This document shows positions 24,006 to 34,427 of a stretch of DNA of 64,000 bases, piece after piece. Origin of the DNA: Metellina segmentata (taxonomy: Eukaryota > Arthropoda > Arachnida > Araneae > Tetragnathidae); contig OX375873.1 of assembly GCA_947359465.1 (NCBI GenBank), positions 41,388,437 to 41,452,436 on the forward strand, in the 5' to 3' direction. Below the pieces are notes generated by a model. The model saw only the letters and a list, made by a program, of their open reading frames with translations, did no database searches and was not told where the DNA came from. The stretch's first letter is position 1; each line of letters opens with the position of its first letter. A program made the position numbers and the translations under genes.

Positions 24006-24483
24006 TCGTCCCATCATCCTACTTGAAACGGTGTCCTATCAAAGTTTCAAAAAACTCTAAGATGTGTTATAAAACAGCCTTAAAATTTTCTGTTTTTTTA
24101 TATGGATTTTACTTCCTGAGTACTCTTGTTGTACTGAGATGTAGATATTTTAAACTTTGCAACCTTAAAGAAATATTTACCTATCAAGTTTCGAACTAAT
24201 TGAATTCGACACTCGTTAATGCAAAGCATATTTTTAATTATTTCATTAACATTTCAAAATGAATACAAAAATTATTTTTAATGCAGCACTTTTTAGTTTT
24301 ATGAATCTGACATCTTGAACACTTTCTATTATTGATCTATTGATGATAGTACGTCCATCATAAAACCATTGTACTTGATTTTATCCATATTTCTAGCTTC
24401 CTCGATTCTTTCCCAGTTGATTTGAATCTGAACAAAAGAATAAATAATATCAAGAAAATTGAAATTTTGAACTAAATATTAAA

Positions 24484-24745
24484 CTAGCTTAAAAACCGAG
24501 GGTTGCTCGGGTTTCAAATATGACGGCGACAGCTAAAATATGACCTCGACATTTCCCTGTGTTAACTCAAATACACAAACTCTTCAGAACGTGTTTCCTC
24601 ACACGACAGCTAAAAGAAATAACCAATGTTTTCCGCAGTGTTCTTATGTATAAGTGTACCAAATTTGGCGTGGATTGCTCAAACGATGTAGATTTGTAGA
24701 AAGAATATACACACTCACACATCTTTTTTTACCTATATATAGAAG
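24484..24745 (+). repeat. dispersed repeat opening with a GGG..GCTCGGG hairpin
   Basis: It starts ACTAGCTTAAAAACCGAGGG then TTGCTCGGGTTT. Later it contains GTGTACCAAATTTGGCGTGG and CTCACACATCTTTTTTTACC with TATATATAGAAGATG. Arthropod genomes commonly carry repeats with this order (hairpin head, a phrase about CCAAATTT, ACACAC then a TATAT end). A similar head occurs at 7811 and, inverted, at 53395. Confidence 0.5.
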
Positions 24746-24944
24746 ATGAAGAAAACCATCATACTTAAATAATTTTTCATGATACAAATATATATTGTAT
24801 TGCTGCGATGAATATTGGTTGTGATATACAAAGTGCTTTTCAATGTTAGGGCACATTTTATCATGGAAAATCTTTAGAATAAAGCATTTTTAATTTAATA
24901 TTTTAAGTACTGTTTGTTCAATGACAGTAGGCAGTTTTGGTAAT

Positions 24945-25100
24945 TGGTAATTTTTAATTAACGTCGTACTAGAGCAACACAACAGGCTATTGACGACGGT
25001 ACGGGATCAATCCCTTAATGGAAAGATCCGAGGACAAGAACTCGTAATTTTGAACCACGGTCAGATGATGAAGCTGGCACCCAAACTTCTACACCAAGGC
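24945..25100 (-). mobile_element. SINE, 3' half, minus strand
   Basis: It starts with a TAATTGGTAATTTTTAATTA tail, then ACGTCGTACTAGAGCAACAC, GGCTATTGACGACGGTACGG, GGAAAGATCCGAGGACAA and GAACCACGGTCAGATGATGA. The head is absent and the body is degraded after about 25065. Confidence 0.8.
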
Positions 25101-25221
25101 AATTTTGAATGGAATCAAAAGTGAACCATTTTTTTTTCCAAAATGCTCTTTGAAAATGCGATTATTGTCAAGTTTGATTGATATTTGTGATGTTGCAAAA
25201 TGTCTTTCAGCCTGAAATTAA

Positions 25222-25620
25222 TTGAAAAGCGGCTTAGAGCACACGCGTTTTCAACAAGATAAAATATCTTATACAGTTCGTGCAACCAATGCGAATTCAA
25301 AAAGACGCATCTCCAGGCTTCGGGGTGTCTCACAGTACACATTGGAGTTAATGGTTCTCCTTTGCTCGAGGAATTCAACAAGTAGCGGACCTCGGACGTC
25401 GAAAAAGACTGTGAGCAACAAGTTGTAAAAACACCACGACTCACTTCTGTATGAGCTCGTCCAATGTGCAGATGTCAAAATACTAAATTCCAAATTTCGC
25501 AGGATCTTTAAAAGACAGAAATAAAATTTTTGTGTCATTTTATTCAGAAATATCTGTAGTATTTTTAATGTAATAAAAAAAATTAACATCTTTTTAAGAT
25601 TCTGGGTACTGGAACCCCCT
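25222..25620 (+). pseudogene. C-terminal relic of a mariner/Tc-like transposase
   Basis: One frame reads LEHTRFQQDKISYTVRATNA. This has the position and wording of the FQQDGAxxHTxRAT segment carrying the second catalytic Asp of one mariner-like group common in arthropods. PRTSKKTVSNKL and NFCVILFRNICSIFNVIKK follow. The third catalytic residue is not recognisable and no terminal repeat was found. It is flanked on both sides by SINE fragments. Confidence 0.45.
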
Positions 25621-25621
25621 T

Positions 25622-25803
25622 AACGACGTATTGGAGCAACGCAACGGGCTTTTGATGACGTCAGGGATCAATCCCAACAGGAAAGAACCGAGGACAACTC
25701 AAAGTAATTTTGAACCACGGTCAGATGACGAGGCAACACGTGAACCGGCACGACACTCTCCGAACTTCCACACGTCAAGGTGAGGACATTTCTGGCTGTG
25801 ATT
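25622..25803 (-). mobile_element. SINE, 3' half, minus strand
   Basis: AACGACGTATTGGAGCAACG, CAACGGGCTTTTGATGACGT, GAAAGAACCGAGGACAAC, TTTTGAACCACGGTCAGATG and GACGAGGCAACACGTGA occur in order, followed by CTTCCACACGTCAAGGTGAG. The tRNA-like head is absent. Confidence 0.8.
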
Positions 25804-25809
25804 TAAGAA

Positions 25810-26168
25810 AGATGTTTAATACTGAAGTTATCTCCTTGAGCTATTGTATTTTAGGAGAAAGTACAGTAGCAAAAACGAAAGACAATACGGAGCACATTCA
25901 CTCTTGTCGGAAGAAACTTTAATCGTAAAAATTGCCTTTCAACTATCTCACAGTTATAAAAATACCTCTTACATAAGTAGTGGGATTACGCTTTATAAAA
26001 GGAGGAGAAACTAAATTCCTGGATTGGATTATGAACCAAGGAGTCAAGGTCCTGAGCAGGACAAGCTTCTGCCAGAAATGCCCTTAAAGTCACAGGAACT
26101 CACATTCAGTATATTGCAAGATAGAATGCTTCAGCTAAGGAACACGAGTAAGTACGTGGGTAAGTGAA
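25810..26168. other. unassigned spacer
   Basis: No supported coding exon; not recognised as a repeat. Confidence 0.4.
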
Positions 26169-26169
26169 T

Positions 26170-26445
26170 TGCCGCTGCACTGGAGCAAGAAACACAACGA
26201 TCTATTGACGATAGTCCAGTTTCAATCCTGAATAGGAAAGGTTCCAGGACAACATTTCGTAATTTCAAACCACCGTCAGATGACGAGGTCAACATCGTCG
26301 TCGATAGCCCGTTGTGTTGCTCTAGTACGACGTTAATAAAAGAAATTACCAAATCACCAAACCATGCCTGCGTTAGGACATTTGAGGCCACAACAAGTCC
26401 ACGACGGTCTTTGGTTGGATCGAATTTCGAACTCGTAAGCCTTCA
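26170..26445 (-). mobile_element. SINE, type-B head, interrupted by an inverted SINE 3' end
   Basis: A minus-strand copy starts GCCGCTGCACTGGAGCAAGA and runs through GGACAACATTTCGTAATTTC and CACCGTCAGATGACGAGG to about 26290. At 26295-26340 the sequence is instead a plus-strand SINE 3' end (CGTCGTCGATAGCCCG, TTGTGTTGCTCTAGTACGA). The minus-strand copy then resumes with GTTAGGACATTTGAGGCCAC and CGACGGTCTTTGGTTGGATC to its head. Confidence 0.7.
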
Positions 26446-26449
26446 ATTG

Positions 26450-27068
26450 CTAACAGGGCATTCGATAGCACTGCACACATTGAGAACGGTATATTCCAAG
26501 ATGGAATGTTTAAGGCTGTTTCCCCGGAAAACCGGTACCATCATTCCGTTGGCATTCACCAACTCACAGGTACTGGTAACTAGTTTGGTATTTGCTGTGA
26601 TGCCAGAAATAGATTTTTACTGCTGCCAACAGACGTTTTCTTTTAGAGCTATTGTATCTTACGAGGAAGTTCTAAAGTGACAAAAAGGAAAAATGACACT
26701 GGGTAGATCCCCTTTTGTCTGTGGGTTACCTGGAAATCATTTGTTAATATATATTATTTTTCTGGTACAGCTGCATGTACTGTTGGAACAGAGGATTCTT
26801 TCAATTAGTTAATCTTCATCCGTAAACCATGGGTGGGTGTTGCTTATGCCTCCATTGCTGAATTTGAACCCGTAATTAGTGTGTAGACATTCGTTACTAT
26901 CATAATTCCACGGCTACCATCAAAAGTTTAATATCTCTTTGTCTAGGACGGATGTATTTTACGATACAAAAATAAGCAATTAAAACAACAGGAACATGAT
27001 GACTCGTTAATGATAAATCATGCTCCTGTAGCTTTAATAACTGTTAACAGTGATAACCAAATTTTAAA
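26450..27068. other. unassigned spacer
   Basis: ORF 26312-26680 is partly SINE and has no recognisable domain. Nothing else was recognised. Confidence 0.4.
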
Positions 27069-27069
27069 G

Positions 27070-27137
27070 CTAAAATGGTAATGGTAATGGTAATTTTAGT
27101 TAACGTCGTACTAGAGCAACACAACGGGCTTTTAAAG
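27070..27137 (-). mobile_element. SINE 3' end with TGGTAA-repeat tail
   Basis: A run of ATGGTAATGGTAATGGTAAT precedes GTTAACGTCGTACTAGAGCA and CACAACGGGCT. It shows directly that the 3' tail of this SINE is a short tandem of ATTACC-type units on its sense strand. The body stops after about 40 bases. Confidence 0.8.
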
Positions 27138-27139
27138 CT

Positions 27140-28750
27140 ACAAAATGGCTAGGTTTGAAGGAATCTTTACCATTACTTGAATGGAATCATTTGTCAAAAG
27201 ATTAAAATAAGACCATTGAAATGAAATAAATCTTACAGAATTTAAATCGTTTAATCCTCCTTAAGAAACACTCGCTGAAATCATAGCTTTAGACAGCTGA
27301 ATTTTAGCAGGATAGATTTCTCTATTCAATCTTTAGCGACCTTTATAGCGTCTTATTTGGTCTAATAAAGAATGACTTGGTTGACATAAGCGAATCTAGC
27401 ACGACGGCAGGAAAGAAAATTGCAACCGGGGTCTTCTCAATTGCAATCCTACAAGGATTTTTAACCGGAGTGGAAAGGACTTTCCATTTCCTTTCTGTCG
27501 GATTGTAATAAGGGTCTGCTTTCGACGACAATTCGATAAATAATCTCCAAAGTATCCATCTAATGATTCAAATTTAAATCAAGTTCCAAGCAGTTTGTTG
27601 GTAAATAGAAACACGTGTCTACCTCTTTTACGCTTCGGCGATTAGATTTGTTCAGCCTTAACATTACCTGTTTAAATAACTTGATCGATAGACCCTTGAG
27701 TGGCATTTACGACTGACCGTTTCCTCTCATAGCATTGTGTGGCTTATCTTCTGCCTTTCCCCCCAAAGCGTTCACACCTCACGGAGGAAAGGGTAAGGTA
27801 CCGAACAAAAGGAGGGTTCCCCCTACAAGGTCAGTCTGCTGACAGATAGCTCGTACATGGCGATCGATGCCAGCAGTCACTGAAAAGGGGGATACAGAAT
27901 GTACTACATCTATACTATGCCGCTGGTTTGAACGAGACTTAACTGGTAACGATTGTCCACCTGTCGTAGCGTAAAGAATAATTTTCCCCGTCTTCCGGCT
28001 TTCCTCTCCTCAATGTAGGGACCATAGAGGAGAGATAAGCTTTATTCCTCCTCTAAAGGTAGGGACGTAGTAAGGGGACTACCCTTTATAGATTTCCGTC
28101 TTTCCTCTGCTCTTTCGGGTCACAACCCTTCGGACCATAAACAAACTCCCATACTCGGCCTTGATGGGGGAACGGGGTCAATTTCGATCGGGATTTTTAG
28201 CTATTTGTGAAATAGTTGTTCCCTTCGGGATGAGGATTAACCAGACAGTTATAAAAAATACGTAGATAGTATGCGCGTGAGACAAATCAGTTGTAGTGAA
28301 TGGATTTATAAGAGGCCCGGGAATCAGACACGACCATAAAAATATTTTTATATGGCATGCTGTCTAGCCTGGCCATTAGACATGCTGTCTAGAACGGTTT
28401 ACACACTAATAAGAGAAATATGGCCATACAGATAAGTTTAACCTACTCAGTTCATTTACGGCTTTTCGGACAGCATTATATGGTCATAAAACTGAATTTA
28501 TCAGAATTGATCCGGCCTTAAGAATAGGTTTCATTTGGTCCGATCTGTCTCTTATAATAGGTTTGACTAACCCGCAAAATCAGATACGGCCCTCCAAATA
28601 GGTTTTCCCGGTCCCAGATTAGATACGGATACCAGATATTCTTATAGGTAACTCTCTCTCTCATTCTTAAGAAATAAATAACACAAGGATAGCAACTTAC
28701 AGACTAGTATAATTTTCCAAATAGTATTTGAAATTATATATGAAATATAT
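27140..28750. other. no gene; GC-richer block of unknown nature at 27690-28250
   Basis: 27690-28250 is clearly richer in G and C than its surroundings, with repeated phrases such as CTTTCCTCTCCTC, GGAGAGATAAG and CTTTCCTCTGCTCTTTC. It could be a fragment of an LTR element, but no TG...CA pair with matching flanks was found. 28340-28400 contains the direct repeat CATGCTGTCTAG twice. No tRNA- or rRNA-like fold was recognised. Confidence 0.4.
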
Positions 28751-28751
28751 A

Positions 28752-30074
28752 CACTGATGGCCACCGTAAATGCAACACCCTGAAGGAAGCATGCAAATAA
28801 TATGAAATTTACAATATGCATTAGCGGAGGTGTGATATGCAAATGATTAGAATTTCAGCGCAAACGCACATCACGCGCGCCTGTGTCTCTACTTCAAAGC
28901 GCTATTTAAGGCTTGGAGATTTCGACGATTTCAAGTACGGTAATTGTGTTTTTCTTGTGGTTTAAAAAAAAAAAAAAGACGATCAACTATTCCTCGTAGA
29001 AAACAGCGATCATCTTTTGATCAAGTATCGAGTTCGACAGAGGAAGGATAGTGGCCTACCGAGATTGTAGATTATCTTTCAGGGAAATCGGTAGTCGTGT
29101 TGGGCGAAACCAAACAACTGTAATGCGGATATGTGATCGTTGGAGGCAGGAGGGCACGACGGATCGACGTGTTCGATCGCATCCACCTCACTGCACCACT
29201 TCACGTGATGACAGGCATATTGTGCGCATGGCAGTGACGGATCGTTCAGCCACATCACGAACCATAGCACAGCACATTCAGTCTGTAAGGCATCATCCAG
29301 TGTCTGCGCGTACCATTCGATACCGTTTACAGCAGAGTGGTCTGTCCGCAAGACGTCCATTGCTTCGTCTACCCTTGACGCAGAACCACAGACGTCTCCG
29401 CCGCCAATGATGCGATGAAAGAAGGATGGCATGGCAGAATGGAATGAAATTGTCTTTACTGACGAGTCACGCTTCTGTCTGTAACACCACGATGGTCGGA
29501 TTCGAGTCTGGAGACACCGTGGAGAGAGGATGCTGAACAGCTGCGTTATGCACCGCCACACTGGTCCTGCACCGGTTATTATGGTATGGAGAGGTATTGG
29601 ATATCACTCTCGCACTCCTCTAGTACGCATATTTCAACAGGATAATGCGCGATCACACGTGGCACGCATTGTCCAAGGGGTTTTCGTCATTCGCCAGATT
29701 GAATTGCTTCCTTGGACAGCTCGCTCTCCGGATCTTTCGCCGATAGAAAACATGTGGTCTATGGTTGCTCAACGATTGACCCAGATTACATCCCCAGCTG
29801 CCACACCAGATCAACTTTGGCAACGTGTGGAAGCTGCTTTGTCTGCTGTACCCCAAGAACACATCCAAAGTCTCTTTGAATCAATGCTGAGGCGTGTGGC
29901 AGCGATGATCTCCAACAATGGCGGCTACTCTGGCTACTGATTTTGGCAGGAACCACACTTCACATAAGTCTATTAATTTAATCATTTGATACTTGGTCAA
30001 CATGTTATCTACAAAATACATTTTTTTTATTTCTCTTGTCTTTCTTGGTGTTGCAATTTTGGTGGCCAGCAGTG
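28752..30074 (+). mobile_element. Tc1-family element, full ends, TA target
   Basis: The left end is CACTGATGGCCACCGTAAAT. The right end, reverse-complemented, gives CACTGCTGGCCACCAAAATT, and similarity continues through GCAACACC. TA dinucleotides at 28750-28751 and 30075-30076 are the expected duplication. The 1.32-kb body carries one degenerate transposase gene in the plus direction. The same family occurs at 59156. Confidence 0.92.
29000..29940 (+). pseudogene. Tc1 transposase (DD34E), inactivated
   Basis: The N-terminal helix-turn-helix (LSFREIGSRVGRNQTTVMRI) and the second DNA-binding part (ATSRTIAQHIQ, HPVSARTIRYRLQQSGLSAR) are clear. Defects visible by comparison with the 59.4-kb copy are a lost start, a one-base deletion near 29030 and a TGG-to-TGA stop at 29408-29410. 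There is also a frame change around the first catalytic Asp (TDESRF), and an in-frame deletion of roughly 100 bases joining PLVRI directly to FQQDNA. The second Asp (QQDNA) and the Glu (SPIENMW) remain, as does the ending SNNGGYSGY. It cannot make active protein. Confidence 0.9.
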
Positions 30075-30079
30075 TATAT

Positions 30080-30477
30080 GGGAGGTATTTCTGGCACACT
30101 TACAGCACAGCGGTACGTAGACGACATTCTACGACCGGTTGTGTTACGTTCTTTTTGCGACACCCCTGACTTAAATTTCAACAAGATAAATGCCCAGCCG
30201 CACACGGCACGTGTTGCTATGAATTTTCTACAAGCTTTCCTAACACTTCCTTGGCCAGCTATGTCTTCCGATGTCTCTTCAATAGAGCAAATTTGGGACG
30301 TGAAGTGGTTAAGGGAAGGCGATTGAAACCATTCCTGATTGTTGGCCATTTAACTCGACATTTGGAGACAATTTGGCGAGAAATTCCGCAGGACACCATC
30401 CGGGTACTTTTTCAGTCTATGCCACATCGGGTGACAGCTTGCATCCAGGCCACATGTGAATCAACGCCAGATTGACT
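30080..30477 (+). pseudogene. C-terminal relic of a second Tc1-like transposase family
   Basis: It begins GGISGTLTAQRYVDDILRPV and continues NAQPHTARVAMNFLQAF, then SSIEQIWDVKWL with the Glu of the DD34E triad. ETIWREIPQDTIRVLFQSMP then leads to CIQATCESTPD. Frames change once. Its end matches the fragment at 17370. It starts only a few bases after the neighbouring Tc1 element, so the two insertions are abutted and the 5' part of this one is gone. Confidence 0.8.
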
Positions 30478-30499
30478 CCCTCCTTTTGTAACGGTCAAA

Positions 30500-31025
30500 C
30501 TCTGAAGCAAACCAACACTTCTTTTGCAGAGTCAATCTCCTCCGACTGCGGAACCTCCGCTCACTGCACGACTACGCACGCAATCCCATTTGGTTTGCTT
30601 CGCAAACCAACACTCTTTTTGCAGATACAATTTCATCCTTAAAAAACCTTCACGACCTTGTTCCCTGTACAATTTTGAATAAACCATATTAATATAGACA
30701 TTTTTGGATATGTACTTTCTGAAAGCGTATGAGAATCAAGGGGGAAAAGCGAGTTCAGCCCTAAGGACTCCGGGCCAGACGTTACAACGAGTTTCAACGA
30801 AAAAAAAAATCGTTGCGATAGTGATTGTAACTACGATGAATTTGATAACTGGTAAACCCATTATTTAAAAATGCAACCTTTCGTTTCACCCTCTGCCACT
30901 GAATCTGCGCAATCAACAATTTGTACACTCGCAATATTATACTTTTCCTCACATCGAATTTATTTATGAACCAATTTGAAAAATAATTATACCATAAGAA
31001 AGAGTGTATTTTAAGTTTTCACGTG
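30500..31025 (+). repeat. hairpin-rich long repeat, short copy
   Basis: It carries CGCAATCCCATTTGGTTTGC and TTCGCAAACCAACACTC, then CTTGTTCCCTGTACAATTTT, AAGCGAG, AATTTGATAACTGGTAAACC, CATCGAATTTATTTATGAAC and TACCATAAGAAAGAGTGTAT. The same words in the same order occur at 53700-54420. There is no ORF. The class of the element is not known to me. Confidence 0.7.
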
Positions 31026-31134
31026 ATATTTTCAGATTTTAAAACAAAAGTATTAGGTTAGAGATATGACAAACATTGCTCTCAATTACTTGCGTTAAAT
31101 TTATTTTTATGAATTTATGGTACCTTCCGCTGGG

Positions 31135-31440
31135 GCTGCAGTTAACTATTAAAAGAGCAAGTTATTAGAAACCGGGGGGGGGGGTTGCGAATTCGAATCC
31201 AGTCAGAGGCCGCGTGTACAAGTGGAGGTGGTGCACATTAAATCTATCATATCCTCAATTATCCTCACGTTTGCGTGGTATGGTAGTTTGAAGAGTGGGG
31301 ATTCAGCTCAGGTGACCTCGTCATCAGACCGTGGTTCTAAATTAAGTGATGTGGTCTTCGAATTTTCCCTTCACGTTTGATCCCGAACCGTCGACAATAG
31401 CCCGTTGTTTTACTCCATGGCGATGTGAATTAAATACCCA
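31135..31440 (+). mobile_element. tRNA-derived SINE, type-B head
   Basis: The head has a box-B-like GCGAATTCGAATCCAGTC, preceded by a run of G. The body is collinear with other copies: TCCTCACGTTTGCGTGGTAT, AGCTCAGGTGACCTCGTCAT, TTTGATCCCGAACCGTCGAC and AATAGCCCGTTG. The tail is AATTAAATACCC. It is the first of three same-orientation SINEs in tandem. Confidence 0.8.
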
Positions 31441-31509
31441 AATTAGCAGTATGTATATCTACTGCTAATTTGTGTCCACTAGAGGTTAAGTCACTTTTGG
31501 ACTTCACAA

Positions 31510-31837
31510 TGTTCCACGAAGTTGGGTGGTGCTTAAATGTGTTAGTCTCTAGATTGGAAGGTTCCTGATTCGAATCCGGGTCAGTGCATGGTTGTTTGTA
31601 CATGTATAGTGTAGTGGTGGCTGGTGCACCTGTAATCTGTTGTGACCGAAAGTACTCATGTTGGGTTGATGCGGAAGTTTGGAGAGTGGGGTGCCAGCTC
31701 CGATGTTGCCTTGTCATCAGAATTTGGTTCAAAATTACGTGTTTTGTCCTATGATATTTCCTTTGGAGATTGATTCCGAACAGTTGTCCTTAGCCCGTTG
31801 TGTTGCTTCAGTAGAACGTTAATTAATACCTATTAAC
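31510..31837 (+). mobile_element. tRNA-derived SINE, type-A head
   Basis: The head contains TGTGTTAGTCTCTAGATTGG and the box B GATTCGAATCCGGGTCAGTG. The body follows with GGTGGCTGGTGCACC, GCGGAAGTTTGGAGAGTGGG, GCCAGCTCCGATGTTGCC and AGCCCGTTGTGTTGCTTCAG, ending TTAATTAATACCTATTAACC. It is nearly full length. Confidence 0.85.
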
Positions 31838-32013
31838 CGGGCTATCGCAGCCAGTGGAAGTTTGGACAGTGGGGTAGCAGCTCGTCATTTGACCGTAGTT
31901 CAGATTTATGCGGTGTTGTCCTCGAATCTTACTCTTCGGGTTTGATCCCTTACCATTTCCGACGGCCCGTTGTGTTGCTCCCCAGTGCGACGTTAATATA
32001 AATACCCACCTAT
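31838..32013 (+). mobile_element. SINE with deleted middle
   Basis: A head remnant (GGGCTATCGCAGCC) joins directly to AGTGGAAGTTTGGACAGTGG. The 3' half follows through GGTGTTGTCCTCGAATCTTA, GCCCGTTGTGTTGCTCC and GACGTTAATATAAATACCCA. The box-B region and first body section are missing. Confidence 0.75.
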
Positions 32014-32019
32014 GCAGAG

Positions 32020-33148
32020 ACGGACTAAACACTATGAATCGATAAATTACACAAGTCGCAAATGAGAATTTTGCTTTATGCTCTCAAAACCCCCACATCG
32101 GCATCCCTCATCCTGGTAACAGATTAGTAGATGCCCCCATCAATTACTGCAAATATATATTCGAAAATTCAAGATTTGAATTGCACCTCCTCCCAAAACC
32201 ATGTGCCTACATGTTATTATTCCCTCTGTACACTTGCCGTATGCTCATTCCTAATTGGCTCTCGTATCGAAACAGTGTGTGTGACCGGATAGCAACAGAA
32301 TAAACCGTGGATAGTTTTATTATAAAACTAATAGAGAGGTTTAACTCAATCTAAAAAGCACACTTCGACATTCCTGTACAAAAACATTTAACTTTCATTC
32401 TACCATGTTAACGTGAAAAATTACAGGTATTTAAGTCCTATAGTAAATATTGGGACCCCAAGTAAGTCCCCAATAATGTCATGGGCTTTCAAACTTATTC
32501 TGTCGAAACCATTTCCATTCATTTCTTCACCCACATTGCACGTATTTTGCAATTTTTATCGTTTAATTTTGATCCCATCTCAGCATGGATGGTCGTTCTG
32601 ATTCGGAATCCATTTTCAGCAGTAGGTACTCGTCTAATTAACCTTCGCGTAGTAACAAATTACACACGACAAACCGAACCGCTCAATTTTTAGGTGTGAT
32701 TGCCAGCCCAAAATTATTAATGTCTGGTCAAGCCCTTAAGAAGATATGATATTGACACCAGTTAAAGTATGGAATAATTAGTAAATGCTGAATAATTAGT
32801 AATGCTGTTATTTTAGAAATAAATTCTCAATTTATATAAATTAATTACTAAAAAAACTAACAAAGTTTAAAATTCGTTTAGCTTGACATATTCCTAGCGG
32901 CCTTGTTTTGTAGCTTCATCACGAAACTTGTTCAAGAGCTTTAGTTCTGAATAACAATTATATTTCCTGCTCCAATCAATCCTATAAAGCCTTTAGAAAC
33001 ACATACGAAAGTATCAGGATTCAATCGCTCGTGATAATAAAATCAATAATTTTATTAGCAGCTTCGAATGTAAGGTTAAGTAATCGATATTATAAAGCAT
33101 TGGACGAATCTTTCAAGTGCGTGATTAACATGTTCCTGTCTAACGTTT
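32020..33148. other. no recognisable gene
   Basis: AT-rich; the ORFs at 32413-32693 overlap each other in two frames and have no domain. Confidence 0.5.
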
Positions 33149-33149
33149 A

Positions 33150-33318
33150 GAGGAGAGTGGGGTGCCAGCTCAGGTGTTGCTTCGTCATCTGACCGTTGTT
33201 CAAAATTACGAGGTGTTGTCCTCGGATCTTTCCCTTAAAGGACTGATTCCGGATCGTCGTCAATAGCCCGTTGTGTTGCTCTAGCACGACGTTAACTAAA
33301 ATTATCATAACCTTACCT
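33150..33318 (+). mobile_element. SINE, 5'-truncated, well conserved
   Basis: It starts at GAGGAGAGTGGGGTGCCAGC and is close to the common body through GCTTCGTCATCTGACCG, GAGGTGTTGTCCTCGGATCT, CGTCGTCAATAGCCCG and GCACGACGTTAACTAAAATT. It ends ATCATAACCTTACC. Confidence 0.85.
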
Positions 33319-33482
33319 AACGTTTAGAGACAAACTGAAATGAATCCCTCTAATTGTTTATGAATAGTTCAAGAATGCATAATAGAGCCTATCTTCAAAG
33401 CAGTGCTGCAACTACATAGATATTGGGTATGATTTATTTATAACATATTCTTTAAGTTCCGTCTAGTCTCCTCGAATATACG

Positions 33483-33868
33483 GCCTGGTGGTTAAGCGGT
33501 TTGCCTTTAGATATCGGAAGGTTCCTGATTCGAATCCGGGTCAGTGCATGGAAGTCTGTAAACGTATGGTGTATAGGCAGCTACAGCACCTTAAATCTGA
33601 CGTGGCGGTAAGCCCTCACGTTGGTGTGGAAGTTTGGACAGTCGGGTGCCAGCTCAGATGTGCCTCGTCATCTGAACGTGGTTCAAAATTACGAGGTGTT
33701 GTCCTCGGATCTTTCCCTAAAGAGATTGATCCAGGACCGTCGTCGACTCGGATCTTTCCCTTAAGGGACTGATCCCGGACCGTCGTCAATAGCCCGTTGT
33801 GTTACTCTAGTACGACGTTCAAAAATTAGTATCGAAGCTAGTACGAAATCAAAAATTACCAATTACCT
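33483..33868 (+). mobile_element. tRNA-derived SINE, type-A head, with internal duplication
   Basis: The head GCCTGGTGGTTAAGCGG and box B GATTCGAATCCGGGTCAG start a full-length copy. The section CTCGGATCTTTCCCT to GGACCGTCGTCGA is present twice in tandem (about 33703 and 33745), adding about 42 bases. The ending is AAAAATTACCAATTACC. Confidence 0.85.
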
Positions 33869-33897
33869 CGAATACACGATTCAAAGTTGAAGGTGAG

Positions 33898-33990
33898 TAG
33901 GTATTTTAGTTAACGTAATACTGAAGCAATACAACGTGCTATTGACGACATTCCGGGATCAAATCACCAAAGGAAAGATCACAAAACCTT
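33898..33990 (-). mobile_element. SINE 3' fragment, minus strand
   Basis: GTATTTTAGTTAACGTAATA, CTGAAGCAATACAACGTGCT, ATTGACGACATTCCGGGAT and AAAGGAAAGATCACA are in the expected order. The 5' portion is missing. Confidence 0.75.
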
Positions 33991-34067
33991 GAAGGATTAA
34001 AGGCAAAGAAAATGTCAAAATACGGTAAAATTCAACATATATTTAAAATATTAAGTTATTGGTGATT

Positions 34068-34213
34068 GGTAATTTTTAACTAACGTCGTACTGCAGAAAC
34101 ACAACGGGCTATTGACGACGGTTCGGGATGTATCCCTCAAGGTAAAGATTCGAAGACAACACTACGTAATTTTGAACCACGGTCAGATGACGAGGCAACA
34201 CCTGAGCTGGGTG
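34068..34213 (-). mobile_element. SINE 3' half, minus strand
   Basis: The tail GGTGATTGGTAATTTTTAAC is followed by TAACGTCGTACTGCAGAAAC, GGGCTATTGACGACGGTTCG, GAAGACAACACTACG, CACGGTCAGATGACGAGG and CAACACCTGAGCTGGG. The head is lost. Confidence 0.8.
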
Positions 34214-34427
34214 AGATGAGAGAAAATACATATAGTGTAGTAGTAAAAAATGTGCATTTTGAATCTGACCTATATACAATTTCTTGAGTTGATAAAATGT
34301 TTTAGAACCTTATTTTGAGACACAGAATGACTTACCCAGGAAATCTATCTGAATGGGTCTACACACATTGGTATCGTGAGCTCTATCTTTTGTGGGTTGT
34401 CATCTCTAATATAATAAAAGCTAGTTT

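Noticed and set aside
27690..28250. A solo LTR or rDNA fragment in the GC-richer block
   Set aside because: No TG...CA ends with matching short flanks and no recognisable rRNA core words were found.
29079..29561. 160-codon minus ORF
   Set aside because: It is antisense to the Tc1 transposase. The same shadow appears at 59481-59762.
33483..33772. 94-codon plus ORF beginning in the SINE head
   Set aside because: It translates a polymerase III-type SINE; no copy of this SINE has a conserved frame.
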